A stretch of 50,303 bases of DNA, from NCBI RefSeq assembly GCF_012033735.1, contig NZ_JAAVJD010000012.1:1-50303 (forward strand), read 5' to 3'. Origin of the DNA: Streptomyces lonarensis. GTDB taxonomy: Bacteria; Actinomycetota; Actinomycetes; Streptomycetales; Streptomycetaceae. The stretch's first letter is position 1; each line of letters starts with the position of its first letter. The translations under genes and the position numbers were made by a program. The notes beneath the pieces were generated by a model. The model had not been told where the DNA came from. It did not search any database and saw only the letters and a list, made by a program, of their open reading frames with translations. This document shows positions 24,097 through 32,628 of the stretch, piece by piece.

Positions 24097-24409
24097 CTCC
24101 ACCCATCCTCGCTGGTCACGCGGCAAGGCACCGGACCTTGGAAGACCCCGGGCCGCCCGGGGCACACGAGCATTCCACCACACCGTTTCGCAGGCGTTGC
24201 GTACCCGCGTCGCGGCCGGACACCGACGCGTGGTGCGGCGGCACGGCGGAGTGCGTCCGCAATACCGGCGCGACGGTGCACGGGGGTGCGCGGGGGTGCG
24301 CGCCCGCGCGGTCCGGCCGTGACGCGCCTCACCGCGGGGGCGCGGGGTGACCGGCGACGCACCGCGCACATCTCGTCAGTTCGACGATTAGGGGCGTAGA
24401 CTCGGCGAC
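24097..24409. other. glnA2-nadE divergent promoter region
   Basis: This 313-base region serves both divergent genes. It contains the nadE -10 box (24397-24402). On the minus strand, GCAAC-N6-GAAAC (24185-24200) resembles one half of a GlnR site but has one mismatch and no second half. A short GC palindrome around 24150-24165 lies in the probable glnA2 leader. No gene is supported. Confidence 0.5.
24397..24402 (+). promoter_or_regulatory. nadE -10 box of a probable leaderless promoter
   Basis: TAGACT ends seven bases before the GTG start of nadE, and no ribosome binding site lies between. Transcription should therefore begin at or next to the start codon. The map gene has the same arrangement at 30834. 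The -35 region is weak. Confidence 0.65.
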
Positions 24410-26191
24410 GTGCCTCAGCTACGACTTGCCCTCGCCCAGATCGACTCCCGCGTCGGCGACCTCGCCGGGAACGCCGACGCCGTGGTCGACCACACCCGTC
24501 GCGCCGCCGAGGGCGGCGCCCACCTGGTCGCCTTCCCGGAGATGATGCTCACCGGCTATCCCGTCGAGGACCTGGCGCTCCGCTCGTCCTTCGTCGAGGC
24601 GAGCCGGGCCGCGCTGACCGGGCTCGCCGCCCGGCTGGCGGGCGAGGGCCTCGGCTCGGTGCCGGTCGTCGTCGGGTACCTCGACCGGTCGGAGGCGGGA
24701 GCCCGCTACGGCCAGCCGGCCGGCGCCCCGCAGAACGCCGCCGCGGTGCTCCACGAGGGCGCGGTCGTGCTGAGCTTCGCCAAGCACCACCTGCCCAACT
24801 ACGGGGTGTTCGACGAGTTCCGCTACTTCCTGCCCGGGGAGACCCTGCCGGTGGTCCGGGTGCGCGGGGTGGACGTCGCGCTCGCGATCTGCGAGGACCT
24901 CTGGCAGGACGGCGGGCGCGTACCGGCCGCCCGCGCCGCGGGAGCGGGGCTGCTGCTCTCCGTCAACGCCTCGCCGTACGAGCGGGACAAGGACGACACC
25001 CGGCTGGAGCTGGTGCGCAAGCGGGCGCAGGAAGCCGGCTGCACCACCGCCTACCTGGCGATGACCGGCGGCCAGGACGACCTCGTCTTCGACGGCGACT
25101 CCATCGTGGTGGGGGCGGACGGCGCGGTGATCGCCCGCGCACCGCAGTTCACCGAGGAACTGCTGCTGGTCGACCTGGAGTTGCCGGCCGCCGCCGAGGC
25201 CCCGGCCGGCATCGTCGCCGACGGCCTGCGGATCGACCACCGGACGGTCTCCGCGGAGCCGGTGCCCGCCTACGAGCCGGCGCACCCCGGCAACGTGGCG
25301 CCGGCCACCGGGGACGAGGAGGAGATCTACGGCGCGCTGGTGATGGGGCTGCGGGCGTACGTCCGCAAGAACGGCTTCCGTTCGGTCCTGATCGGACTCT
25401 CCGGCGGTATCGACTCCGCGCTGGTGGCCGCCATCGCCTGCGACGCGCTCGGCCCCGAGAACGTGCACGGCGTCTCGATGCCGTCCCGGTACTCCTCCGA
25501 CCACTCCCGGGACGACGCGGCGGAGCTGGCGGAGCGCACCGGACTGCCGTTCCGCACGGTGGAGATCGAGCCGATGTTCGCCGCCTACATGGGCGCGACG
25601 GAGCTGACCGGCCTCGCCGAGGAGAACCTCCAGTCGCGGCTGCGCGGCACGCTGCTGATGGCGCTCTCCAACCAGGAGGGGCACATCGTGCTGGCACCGG
25701 GCAACAAGTCGGAGCTGGCCTGCGGCTACTCGACGCTCTACGGCGACTCGGTCGGCGCGTACGGGCCGATCAAGGACGTCTACAAGACCACCGTCTTCAA
25801 GCTGGCGCGCTGGCGCAACGAGCACGCGACCGAGCGCGGCGGGACGCCGCCGATCCCGGAGAACTCCCTCACCAAGCCGCCCAGCGCGGAGCTGCGGCCG
25901 GACCAGGTGGACACCGACTCACTGCCCGACTACCCGGTGCTGGACGCGATCCTGGAGCGGTACGTCGACCGCGACGAAGGGCACGCGCAGATCGTCGCGG
26001 CCGGCTTCGACGACGACCTGGTGACGCGCATCCTGCGCATGGTGGACACCGCCGAGTACAAGCGGCGCCAGTACCCGCCGGGTACCAAGATCTCGCCGAA
26101 GGGCTTCGGCAAGGACCGCCGCCTGCCGATCACCAACGGCTGGCGCGAGACCGGCGCCCACGACACGGCGCCCGGCTCCGGACTCGGCTGA
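24410..26191 (+). CDS. nadE: Glutamine-dependent NAD(+) synthetase
   Basis: This 593-residue bifunctional enzyme makes NAD from nicotinic acid adenine dinucleotide, using glutamine as nitrogen donor. The N-terminal nitrilase-like domain holds the Glu-Lys-Cys triad: Glu in AFPEMMLTGYP, Lys in FAKHHLPNYG and Cys in AICEDLWQDG. The C-terminal synthetase domain has the PP-loop LIGLSGGIDSALVA near residue 330 and continues with APGNKSELACGYSTLYGD. The start is GTG 24410, seven bases after a TAGACT box, so the mRNA is probably leaderless. The gene is followed by two tandem hairpins. The glnA2-nadE pair is a conserved Streptomyces neighbourhood. Confidence 0.95.
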   Translation: MPQLRLALAQIDSRVGDLAGNADAVVDHTRRAAEGGAHLVAFPEMMLTGYPVEDLALRSSFVEASRAALTGLAARLAGEGLGSVPVVVGYLDRSEAGARYGQPAGAPQNAAAVLHEGAVVLSFAKHHLPNYGVFDEFRYFLPGETLPVVRVRGVDVALAICEDLWQDGGRVPAARAAGAGLLLSVNASPYERDKDDTRLELVRKRAQEAGCTTAYLAMTGGQDDLVFDGDSIVVGADGAVIARAPQFTEELLLVDLELPAAAEAPAGIVADGLRIDHRTVSAEPVPAYEPAHPGNVAPATGDEEEIYGALVMGLRAYVRKNGFRSVLIGLSGGIDSALVAAIACDALGPENVHGVSMPSRYSSDHSRDDAAELAERTGLPFRTVEIEPMFAAYMGATELTGLAEENLQSRLRGTLLMALSNQEGHIVLAPGNKSELACGYSTLYGDSVGAYGPIKDVYKTTVFKLARWRNEHATERGGTPPIPENSLTKPPSAELRPDQVDTDSLPDYPVLDAILERYVDRDEGHAQIVAAGFDDDLVTRILRMVDTAEYKRRQYPPGTKISPKGFGKDRRLPITNGWRETGAHDTAPGSGLG

Positions 26192-26201
26192 CCCCCGGAC
26201 C

Positions 26202-26234
26202 GCGGTGGGCCCGCTCGGGGGACGGGCCCACCGC
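26202..26234. terminator. First of two tandem terminator hairpins after nadE
   Basis: Perfect 12-base inverted repeat, 26202-26213 with 26223-26234, with a nine-base loop, starting 10 bases after the nadE stop. Confidence 0.8.
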
Positions 26235-26237
26235 GCA

Positions 26238-26271
26238 CGACGGCCGCACACCCGCGGATGTGCGGCCGTCG
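26238..26271. terminator. Second tandem terminator hairpin after nadE
   Basis: Perfect 13-base inverted repeat, 26238-26250 with 26259-26271, with an eight-base loop. It probably also ends the convergent SMR transcript. Confidence 0.8.
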
Positions 26272-26320
26272 GTGTGCCGCGGTCGCCGGCAGTGCCTTGC
26301 ACGCACGTACCGGCCCGCGG

Positions 26321-26635
26321 TCAGTGCACCAGCTTGAGGCCGATCACGCAGCCGACGATGCCCGCCAGGAACAGCAGCTTGAGCACGGTCGCCGGCTCAC
26401 CACCGAAGGCCATGGCGTACCCGGCGGTCCCCACCGCGCCGATGCCCACCCACACCGCGTAGGCGGTGCCGACGGGCAGGGTGCGCAGGGCGAGGGCGAG
26501 CCCCGCCATGGACAGCGCGAGCGCCACCGCGAAGACGACGCTGGGTCCGAGCCGGGTGAAGCCGTGCGAGCGCCCCAGGGCGGTCGCCCAGACGGCCTCC
26601 AGCACTCCGGAGACGACAAGAAGAAGCCAGGCCAC
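26321..26635 (-). CDS. Small multidrug resistance family guanidinium exporter (Gdx/SugE type)
   Basis: This 104-residue four-helix SMR transporter carries the essential Glu13 in GVLEAVWATALG, and the Gdx-type segments SHGFTRLGPSV and LPVGTAYAVWVGIGAVGT. These patterns match the guanidinium-exporting branch (formerly SugE) rather than the EmrE multidrug branch. Gdx proteins work as dual-topology dimers exchanging guanidinium for protons at the inner membrane. The start is GTG 26635, with GGAGGG six bases upstream. A guanidine-III riboswitch lies directly before the ribosome binding site (26649-26690), which independently supports the guanidinium assignment. The gene is convergent with nadE and appears monocistronic. 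Confidence 0.93.
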   Translation of the reverse strand: MAWLLLVVSGVLEAVWATALGRSHGFTRLGPSVVFAVALALSMAGLALALRTLPVGTAYAVWVGIGAVGTAGYAMAFGGEPATVLKLLFLAGIVGCVIGLKLVH

Positions 26636-26648
26636 GACGATCCCTCCA

Positions 26649-26690
26649 TGCGTCGTCTTGTCCTGGCCGGGTACGACGCACTCGTCCGGG
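26649..26690 (-). ncRNA. Guanidine-III (mykkC-III type) riboswitch
   Basis: Read on the minus strand, the RNA starts CCCGGACGAG, then UGCGUCGU, ACCCGG, CCAGGACAAG and ACGACGCA, a near match to the guanidine-III consensus I recall. UGCGUCGU (26680-26673) pairs perfectly over eight bases with ACGACGCA (26656-26649). The two CCGG elements (26686-26689 and 26667-26670) can pair to form the pseudoknot. The Shine-Dalgarno GGAGGG follows one base after the helix, so control of translation of the SMR gene is likely. Confidence 0.9.
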
Positions 26691-26873
26691 AGCCTGTCGC
26701 GGCTCTGTCCCCACTCTCGCACACCGCCGGCGCGCGAGGCGCGCCCGGCGCACGGTGTTGCCCACGGGGTGGCCGAGGTCATAGGCCGCCGCTGCGGCGC
26801 CCCGCCGCCCGCGGGGCGCCGCCGGGCCGGGGGACGGCGCAGGGGGGGGCGGCGCTGTCAGGGCTCGGCGCGG

Positions 26874-27890
26874 TCAGGGATCGATGCGCGCGGCGACCGG
26901 GAGGTGGTCACTGCCGGTCGCGGGCAGCGACCAGGAGGAGACGGGCTCGACACCGCGCACCAGGATCTGGTCGATGCGGGTCATGGGGAACTGGGCGGGG
27001 AAGCTGAAGCCGAAACCCCGACCCGTGGCGCCCTGCGTGGAGCGCATCTGCGAGGTCAGCGGCGCCAGCGCCCGGTCGTTCATGGTCCCGTTGAGGTCGC
27101 CCAGCAGGATGATCCGCTCGTGCTCCTCGGCGGAGATCGCCTCCGCCAGTGTGGAGGCGGCGCGGTCCCGCTGCCCGGCGGTGAAACCGGACCGGAACTC
27201 CACGCGCACCGATGGCAGGTGCGCGACGTAGACGGCGACCACGCCTTGCGGGGTCTCCACCGTGGAGCGCATCGCGCGCGGCCACCCCATCCCGATGTCG
27301 ATCTCCTCGCTGTCGCCCATCGGGAAGCGGCTCCACAGCCCCACCGTGCCCTGCACGCTGTGGAACGGGTAGCTGTCGTTCAACTCGGAGTCGTAGAGCT
27401 CCTCCTGGCCCTCCGGGATCTCCTGGAGCGCCAGGATGTCGGTCTCGGAGTCGATCAGGCTGCGCGCGGTGCCGCGCGGGTCCTGGTTGTGGGCGTCCAC
27501 GTTGTGGCTGACCACCATCAACGCGCCGCCCTCGCCGGTCTTGTCGAGCAGCGCGCCGCCGAAGAGGTTGACCCACACCATGACGGTCACCGTGATGGCG
27601 GCGACGGCCGAGAGCGAACGGCGGATCAGGGCGCAGACCAACAGCACCGGCACCGCCAGCCCGAACCAGGGCAGAAACGTCTGGATCAGACTTCCCAGGT
27701 TGCCGACGGAGTTGGGCAGCTTGGAGTGGAGCAGCATGACCGCGGCGGTCAGCAGCGCGAGGGCGGCGATCACGAGGCCGCGGCGCCAACGGCCGGTGCG
27801 GTCGCTCCATCTGGAGGCCCGGCGCCCTTCACTCCCCGACTCACCGGCGTCGGGCGCCGGTGCTACTGCGGAGGTGTCGGTGCGTGCCAT
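26874..27890 (-). CDS. Membrane-anchored endonuclease/exonuclease/phosphatase family protein
   Basis: This 338-residue protein has a cytoplasmic N terminus, about three hydrophobic helices (residues 35-110) and an EEP (DNase I-like) domain. Domain landmarks are VVSHNVDAHNQDP, LALQEIPEG (catalytic Glu), VYVAHLPS, LLGDLNGTMNDRAL (Asp and Asn), TRIDQILV and GSDHLPVAARI (C-terminal Asp-His). I chose ATG 27890 because GGGGGAGAG precedes it. The catalytic domain is predicted to face outside. Related actinobacterial proteins are thought to act as secreted nucleases or phospholipid/phosphoester hydrolases; the substrate cannot be read here. It diverges from panB. Confidence 0.9.
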   Translation of the reverse strand: MARTDTSAVAPAPDAGESGSEGRRASRWSDRTGRWRRGLVIAALALLTAAVMLLHSKLPNSVGNLGSLIQTFLPWFGLAVPVLLVCALIRRSLSAVAAITVTVMVWVNLFGGALLDKTGEGGALMVVSHNVDAHNQDPRGTARSLIDSETDILALQEIPEGQEELYDSELNDSYPFHSVQGTVGLWSRFPMGDSEEIDIGMGWPRAMRSTVETPQGVVAVYVAHLPSVRVEFRSGFTAGQRDRAASTLAEAISAEEHERIILLGDLNGTMNDRALAPLTSQMRSTQGATGRGFGFSFPAQFPMTRIDQILVRGVEPVSSWSLPATGSDHLPVAARIDP

Positions 27891-28264
27891 CTCTCCCCCT
27901 CGCTGGCCGTGACGTGTTGCCCCAGGAACCATAGGCGAGCCGACGTCCCGGTCCGACATCGGACGGTGTCCCTCCGTGGTGTTTCTCGCCTGGTCGAGTC
28001 CGCCCGGTGACCGCCGGTGTCGCCCCGGCGGCGGGTCCGCCGCGCCGTCACCGGCCCGTCACCACGGGGTCACGGGCGTCGCTCTCGGATACCGGGACGT
28101 CACTGAGGGACCGCGTGGTTCCGGGGCCGGGCCCGCGCGCGTCGTGACGGACGTCTCCCCGCGGTAGCGCCCGGCACCTTCTCGGCGGTGTGGCGGCGGT
28201 GGGACGATGGAGGTGATCCGGGGACGCCGAAGGGCGCTTCGAGACGACGAACAGGAGTTCTGCG
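27891..28264. other. Divergent intergenic region before panB, 374 bases
   Basis: This region separates the EEP-family gene from panB. A TATGGT on the minus strand near 27931-27936 may be the -10 for the EEP gene, without a clear -35. No gene or structured RNA is evident; the crossing open frames are Arg/Ala-rich shadows. Confidence 0.5.
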
Positions 28265-29158
28265 ATGACGCAGTCGAACGAGCCTGCCCGCACGCCGGGA
28301 GCACCCGCGTCGGGCGAGACGACACCCTCGCTCTACGGCGGCCGCGGCAGCCGCCGGGTCACGGTGCGCGACATCGCCGCCGCAAAGCGGCGTGGCGAGA
28401 AGTGGCCGATGCTGACCGCCTACGACGCCATGACGGCGGCGGTGTTCGACGAGGCGGGCATCCCGGTCCTGCTGGTCGGCGACTCGGCGGGCAACGCCCA
28501 CCTGGGGTACGACTCCACGGTTCCGGTGACGCTCGACCAGATGGTCATGCTCGCCGCGGCGGTGGTCCGCGGGACGCGCCGGACGCTGGTCGTCGGCGAC
28601 CTGCCGTTCGGCAGCTACCAGGAGGGCCCCGTCCAGGCCCTGCGCAACGCCACCCGCCTGATGAAGGAGGCCGGGGTCGGCGCGGTGAAGCTGGAGGGCG
28701 GCGAGCGCTCCGCCGAGGCGATCGACCTGCTGGTGCGGTCGGGCATCCCGGTCATGGCGCACGTCGGCCTGACCCCGCAGTCGGTCAACGCCTACGGCGG
28801 GCACCCGGTGCAGGGCCGCGGCGACGAGGCCGCCGAGCAGCTCCGCCGCGACGCCAAGGCGGTACAGGACGCCGGCGCGTTCGCGGTCGTCCTGGAGCTG
28901 GTCACGGCGGAGCTGGCGGCCGAGGTGACCGGGGAGCTGGCCATCCCCACCGTCGGGATCGGCGCGGGCGCCGGCTGCGACGCCCAGGTCCTGGTGTGGA
29001 CGGACATGGCGGGGATGACCGACTGGCCCGGCGGGCGCAAGCCGCGCTTCGTGAAGGAGTACGCGCGGCTGCGCGAGGTCCTGGGCGACGCGGCGAAGGC
29101 GTTCGCGGAGGACGTCGTGGAGGGCGGCTACCCAGCGCCGGAGCACAGCTTCCGTTGA
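28265..29158 (+). CDS. panB: 3-methyl-2-oxobutanoate hydroxymethyltransferase
   Basis: This 297-residue enzyme catalyses the first committed step of pantothenate synthesis, transferring a hydroxymethyl group from methylenetetrahydrofolate to 2-ketoisovalerate. The TIM-barrel landmarks are [27 protein letters not shown] (metal-binding Asp), [18 protein letters not shown] (Lys and Glu), [12 protein letters not shown] and [16 protein letters not shown]. The first 30 residues are a variable extension. ATG 28265 has AGGAG nine bases upstream. It appears monocistronic, ending at a shared hairpin with the convergent small membrane protein gene. No panC or panD is near, which is normal in streptomycetes. 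Confidence 0.95.
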   Translation: MTQSNEPARTPGAPASGETTPSLYGGRGSRRVTVRDIAAAKRRGEKWPMLTAYDAMTAAVFDEAGIPVLLVGDSAGNAHLGYDSTVPVTLDQMVMLAAAVVRGTRRTLVVGDLPFGSYQEGPVQALRNATRLMKEAGVGAVKLEGGERSAEAIDLLVRSGIPVMAHVGLTPQSVNAYGGHPVQGRGDEAAEQLRRDAKAVQDAGAFAVVLELVTAELAAEVTGELAIPTVGIGAGAGCDAQVLVWTDMAGMTDWPGGRKPRFVKEYARLREVLGDAAKAFAEDVVEGGYPAPEHSFR

Positions 29159-29168
29159 CGGCGGCGGC

Positions 29169-29210
29169 GCGCCCCGGCTTCCCGGCAGGTCCGGCGGGAG
29201 GCCGGGGCGC
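29169..29210. terminator. Terminator hairpin shared by panB and the convergent small gene
   Basis: A perfect ten-base inverted repeat (29169-29178 with 29201-29210) encloses 22 bases. It lies between the two convergent stop codons. Confidence 0.65.
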
Positions 29211-29213
29211 GGC

Positions 29214-29453
29214 TCACTCCGGGGTGCCGGCGCCCTCCGCGACGGGGGCGGCCTCCCGGGGCGCGGCCGCGGCGCGCCGGTAGTACCAGGCCAGGTTCGA
29301 GGCGACGCCGGCCAGCAGCGTCCAAATCACCCCGAGCCAGATGTTGCGCATCAGGGCGAAGGAGATCACCGCCGCGGCCAGGGCGATCACGCAGACGATC
29401 ACGGCCTGGACGGCCAGGCGGCGGGCGGCGGCGGGGGTGATGCGGCGGGGCAT
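29214..29453 (-). CDS. Small two-helix membrane protein, function unknown
   Basis: This 79-residue protein has a basic N terminus (MPRRITPAAARRL), two hydrophobic helices (about residues 14-34 and 38-56), a WYYRR interface segment and an Ala/Pro-rich tail. I do not recognise a family beyond small actinobacterial membrane proteins. The ATG at 29453 has only a weak GAG-type ribosome binding site. It lies downstream of the F420 reductase gene with a strong hairpin between, so it may be transcribed alone. Confidence 0.7.
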   Translation of the reverse strand: MPRRITPAAARRLAVQAVIVCVIALAAAVISFALMRNIWLGVIWTLLAGVASNLAWYYRRAAAAPREAAPVAEGAGTPE

Positions 29454-29571
29454 GGGGGGCTCTTTCGGTGCGGGGCGCTGTCGGGTACGTACCGGCCCAT
29501 TGTGGCGCATGGGCGGCGGCCCTCGGCGGGCCGCCCGGCCCGGCTCCCCGGGACGGACGGCCGCCCGACTG

Positions 29572-29596
29572 CCCGCCCCCGCCGGGCGGGGGCGGG
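29572..29596. terminator. Terminator hairpin after the F420 reductase gene
   Basis: A very GC-rich inverted repeat (29572-29583 with 29585-29596) lies just after the minus-strand stop. The innermost pairs must open to form a loop. Confidence 0.6.
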
Positions 29597-29608
29597 GACG
29601 GGCGCGGC

Positions 29609-30370
29609 TCAGATGTCGGTGAGCCGGATGCCCGCGTGGGCGCGGTAGCGGCGGTTCACCGAGATGAGGTTGGCGACCAGCGACTCCACCTGGTGGGCGT
29701 TGCGCAGCCGGCCGGCGAAGACGCCGCGCATCCCGGGGATGCGGGAGGCGAGCGCCTGCACGGTCTCGCAGTCGGCGCGGGCCTCCCCGAGCACCATGAC
29801 GTCGGTGGGGATCTCCGCCAGCGAGGTGTCCTGGAGCAGCACGGCGGAGAGGTGGTGGAAGGCGGCGGTGACGCGGGAGTCGGGCAGCAGGGCGGCGGCC
29901 TGCTCCGCCGCGCTGCCCTCGGGCACGGTCAGCGCGTGGGCGCCCTTCTTGTCGAAGCCCAGCGGGTTGACGCAGTCGACGACCAGCTTCCCCGCGAGGT
30001 CGTCCCGGATCGCGGTGAGGGTGGCGGCGTGGCCGTCCCAGGGCACGGCGACGATCACCACGTCGCTGCGGCGGGCGCACTCGGCGTTGTCGGCACCCTC
30101 CACCCCCACGGGGCCGAGCAGGTCGTCGGCGGCGACCTGCCGGGCGCGGTCGGCCGAGCGGGAGCCGATGACGACGCGCTGCCCGGCGCGGGCGAGGCGG
30201 TAGGCGAGGCCGCGGCCCTGGTCACCGGTGCCGCCGAGCACCCCGACGGTCAGGCCGGAGACGTCCGGGAGGTCCCAGGGGTCCTTGGGTGCGGGCTTGC
30301 CGGTGGGGGCGGCGCCGGGGCCGGCGTCCGGCGCGGGCGTCGGGTCGGTGGGCTGGTCCGAAGTGGTCAT
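29609..30370 (-). CDS. F420-dependent NADP reductase (Fno family)
   Basis: This 253-residue protein has LTVGVLGGTGDQGRGLA (NADP-binding loop, about residues 40-56), IGSRSADRA (2'-phosphate recognition), VIVAVPWDGH and VVDCVNPLGFDKKGAH, all typical of F420H2:NADP+ oxidoreductase, which moves hydride between coenzyme F420 and NADP. The first 35 residues are a Pro/Ala/Asp-rich extension of low complexity. ATG 30370 follows AGGATCGG. F420 cofactor chemistry is common in actinomycetes. No F420 biosynthesis genes are in the window. The family is secure; the physiological direction is not. Confidence 0.9.
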   Translation of the reverse strand: MTTSDQPTDPTPAPDAGPGAAPTGKPAPKDPWDLPDVSGLTVGVLGGTGDQGRGLAYRLARAGQRVVIGSRSADRARQVAADDLLGPVGVEGADNAECARRSDVVIVAVPWDGHAATLTAIRDDLAGKLVVDCVNPLGFDKKGAHALTVPEGSAAEQAAALLPDSRVTAAFHHLSAVLLQDTSLAEIPTDVMVLGEARADCETVQALASRIPGMRGVFAGRLRNAHQVESLVANLISVNRRYRAHAGIRLTDI

Positions 30371-30468
30371 GACCCGATCCTGCCAGGCGGCAGAAGCGGT
30401 GCGGCGCGCCCCGCCCGCGACACCCGCCCCGGGCGGCCGGCTTCGGAGGGCAGCCCTTCGCGGCGGGG

Positions 30469-30741
30469 TCAGCCCTTCCCGGGGCCGCCGCCGGCGCCCT
30501 CCGCACCCTCGGCGCCGTCGTCCTCGTCCTCGTCGCGCCAGCGCGGGTCGTTGCGCCACTCCTCGTCCCGTTCCTGCGCGGTCGCGATGGCGCGCTCGGC
30601 GTCCTGGCGGGTGGCGTAGGGGCCCAACCGGTCCGTGGCGGGGCACTGCATCCCCTCCTCGACCGTGCGGTGGCGCAGGCAGTAGTACCACTGCCCGTCC
30701 TTGCCCTGCGTGTCCTGGGAGCTGCGTCGGAAGAGAGCCAT
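30469..30741 (-). CDS. Conserved hypothetical, SPOR-like small protein
   Basis: This 90-residue protein starts at ATG 30741. The body, [18 protein letters not shown] followed by [19 protein letters not shown], has the aromatic start and the GPY-x4-DAxxA pattern of a compact SPOR-like fold; similar proteins are annotated as SPOR-domain or hypothetical in streptomycetes. The tail is acidic and Gly-rich. It has two Cys (in YYCLRH and MQCP) that might bind metal or form a disulfide. No signal peptide is present. It is upstream of the F420 reductase gene on the same strand, and the two may be co-transcribed. Confidence 0.75.
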   Translation of the reverse strand: MALFRRSSQDTQGKDGQWYYCLRHRTVEEGMQCPATDRLGPYATRQDAERAIATAQERDEEWRNDPRWRDEDEDDGAEGAEGAGGGPGKG

Positions 30742-30833
30742 ACCGTCATCCTGCCCGCGCCGGGCCGCTCCGACCACCTGCCGTGCGGGCGGGAGCGGCC
30801 GACGTGGGCGGCGGTCGGCCGACGGCCGGGTCT

Positions 30834-30839
30834 TAGACT
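30834..30839 (+). promoter_or_regulatory. map -10 box of a probable leaderless promoter
   Basis: TAGACT ends seven bases before the ATG of map, with no ribosome binding site between. This copies the geometry at nadE and suggests a transcript beginning at the start codon. Confidence 0.65.
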
Positions 30840-30846
30840 CGACGGC

Positions 30847-31713
30847 ATGTCTGCGCAGTCGCTCGTCAGCCCCGGGACCGTCTCCCCCCTGCGGTCCGTC
30901 CCCTCCTCCATCCGGCGCCCCGAGTACGTGGGGAGAAAGGCGCCGCGACCGTACACCGGGCCGGAGGTGCAGGACGCGGAGACGATCGAGCGGATGCGGG
31001 TGGCCGGCCGGCTGGCCGCCCAGGCACTGGTGGAGACCGCACGGCACATCGCGGACGGGGTCACCACCGACCGGCTGGACGAGGTGGCGCACGAGTTCCT
31101 CTGCGACAACGGGGCGTACCCGTCGACGCTGGGCTACCGCGGGTTCCCCAAGTCGCTCTGCACCTCGGTGAACGAGGTGATCTGCCACGGCATCCCGGAC
31201 AGCACCGTGCTGCGGGACGGCGACATCGTCAACCTGGACATCACCGCCTACATCGGCGGGGTCCACGGCGACAACAACGCCACCTACCTCGTCGGCGGCG
31301 AGGAGGCGGTGGACGAGGAGTCGCGGCTGCTGGTGGAGCGGACCCGTGAGTCGCTGAACCGCGCGATCAAGGCGGTGCGGCCGGGGCGTCAGATCAACGT
31401 CATCGGGCGGGTGATCGAGTCCTACGCCAAGCGCTTCGACTACGGCGTCGTCCGCGACTTCACCGGCCACGGCATCAACACCTCGTTCCACTCCGGGCTG
31501 ATCATCCCCCACTACGACTCGGCCGAGCACACCACGGTGATGGCGCCGGGGATGACGTTCACCATCGAGCCGATGCTGACGCTGGGGACCCACGACTGGG
31601 ACATGTGGTCCGACGACTGGACGGTCGTGACCAAGGACCGCAAGCGGACGGCGCAGTTCGAGCACACGCTGGTCGTGACCGCCGACGGCGCGGAGATCCT
31701 GACGCTGCCCTGA
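30847..31713 (+). CDS. map: Methionine aminopeptidase, type I
   Basis: This 288-residue enzyme removes the N-terminal methionine from new proteins. The five metal ligands are visible: two Asp in [17 protein letters not shown], His in [12 protein letters not shown], Glu in FTIEPM and Glu in [13 protein letters not shown] supplies the substrate-site His. A 40-residue N-terminal extension (with [13 protein letters not shown]) is like that of the longer actinobacterial Map isoform. ATG 30847 sits seven bases from a TAGACT box, implying leaderless expression. Longer open frames upstream to 30670 have no support. Streptomycetes usually carry two or more map genes. Confidence 0.95.
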   Translation: MSAQSLVSPGTVSPLRSVPSSIRRPEYVGRKAPRPYTGPEVQDAETIERMRVAGRLAAQALVETARHIADGVTTDRLDEVAHEFLCDNGAYPSTLGYRGFPKSLCTSVNEVICHGIPDSTVLRDGDIVNLDITAYIGGVHGDNNATYLVGGEEAVDEESRLLVERTRESLNRAIKAVRPGRQINVIGRVIESYAKRFDYGVVRDFTGHGINTSFHSGLIIPHYDSAEHTTVMAPGMTFTIEPMLTLGTHDWDMWSDDWTVVTKDRKRTAQFEHTLVVTADGAEILTLP

Positions 31714-31768
31714 GCCGACCGCCGCGGGACGCGGACCGGATCTTTACCGACAGCATGTCGGCAACACC

Positions 31769-31798
31769 TTGACTTAGGCTTACCTAAGTCGAGAGGAT
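31769..31798 (+). promoter_or_regulatory. Iron-regulated promoter of the heme oxygenase gene
   Basis: TTGACT (31769-31774) as -35 and GAGGAT (31793-31798) as -10 are 18 bases apart. The palindrome ACTTAGGCTTACCTAAGT (31772-31789) fills the spacer and overlaps the -35. It matches the core of the DmdR1/IdeR iron box (TTAGG-N4-CCTAA type). Fe-loaded repressor bound here would block RNA polymerase, so expression is expected under low iron. Confidence 0.85.
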
Positions 31799-31850
31799 GA
31801 CGGGGCACGGCTGCCTGCCGCGCCCCGTCCCCGGCCCCCGGAGGTCCGTT

Positions 31851-32510
31851 GTGACCGCGCCCGTCGCGACACCCTTTTCCACGCAGATCCGCGAAGCCTC
31901 CCACCAGCAGCACACCGAGGCCGAGAACTCCTCCTTCATGAGCGACCTCCTCGGCGGCGGGCTGGGCGTCGAGGCGTTCCGGCTGTACACCGAGCAGCTG
32001 TGGTTCGTGTACCGCGCGCTGGAGGCGCCGACGGCGCAGCTGGCCGCGGACCCGGTGGCGGGGCCCTTCGTGCGCCCCGAGCTCGCCCGAGTGGCGCAGC
32101 TGGAGCGGGACCTCGACCACATGCACGGCTCGGCCGACTGGCGCACCTCGGTGCGGCCGCTGCCGGCCACCGCCGCCTACGCGGAGCGGATCACCGAGAC
32201 GGCGACGGGGTGGACCGGCGGGTACGTCGCCCACCACTACACGCGCTACCTCGGCGACCTCTCGGGCGGCCAGGTGATCCGCTCCATCGCGGAGAAGACC
32301 TGGGGGTTCGAGACCAAGGGCGACGGGGTGCGGTTCTACGTCTTCGAGGGGATCGGCAACCCGGCGGCGTTCAAGCGCGAGTACCGGGCGCTGCTCGACG
32401 CGGTGCCGGGCGACGACGCCGAGCGGCTGCGGATCGTGGAGGAGTGCAAGCGCGCGTTCTCGCTGAACTCCGCGGTCTTCCAGGACCTGGGCGCGGCCAC
32501 CGCGCGCTGA
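31851..32510 (+). CDS. Heme oxygenase (biliverdin-producing)
   Basis: This 219-residue all-helical heme oxygenase cleaves heme to biliverdin, CO and Fe2+. IREASHQQHTEAE near the N terminus supplies the proximal His, and GYVAHHYTRYLGDLSGGQ is the family signature with the Gly-rich distal helix. GTG 31851 has GGAGG six bases upstream. The promoter carries an iron box. It faces the HtaA genes convergently and precedes a 15-base-pair terminator. In this locus it should free iron from heme taken up by the HmuTUV-like transporter. The redox partner is not encoded in the window. Confidence 0.94.
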   Translation: MTAPVATPFSTQIREASHQQHTEAENSSFMSDLLGGGLGVEAFRLYTEQLWFVYRALEAPTAQLAADPVAGPFVRPELARVAQLERDLDHMHGSADWRTSVRPLPATAAYAERITETATGWTGGYVAHHYTRYLGDLSGGQVIRSIAEKTWGFETKGDGVRFYVFEGIGNPAAFKREYRALLDAVPGDDAERLRIVEECKRAFSLNSAVFQDLGAATAR

Positions 32511-32548
32511 CCACCGCGCACCGACACCAGGCGCTGATCAGCGCGACG

Positions 32549-32585
32549 ACGCCGGCCCGGCGGGGCTCACCCGCCGGGCCGGCGT
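32549..32585 (+). terminator. Terminator of the heme oxygenase gene
   Basis: A perfect 15-base inverted repeat (32549-32563 with 32571-32585) with a seven-base loop lies 38 bases after the stop. Confidence 0.85.
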
Positions 32586-32628
32586 TGCGTCGTCCCGGTC
32601 CCCGAGGGGCCGCACGGGTGTGGACGTG

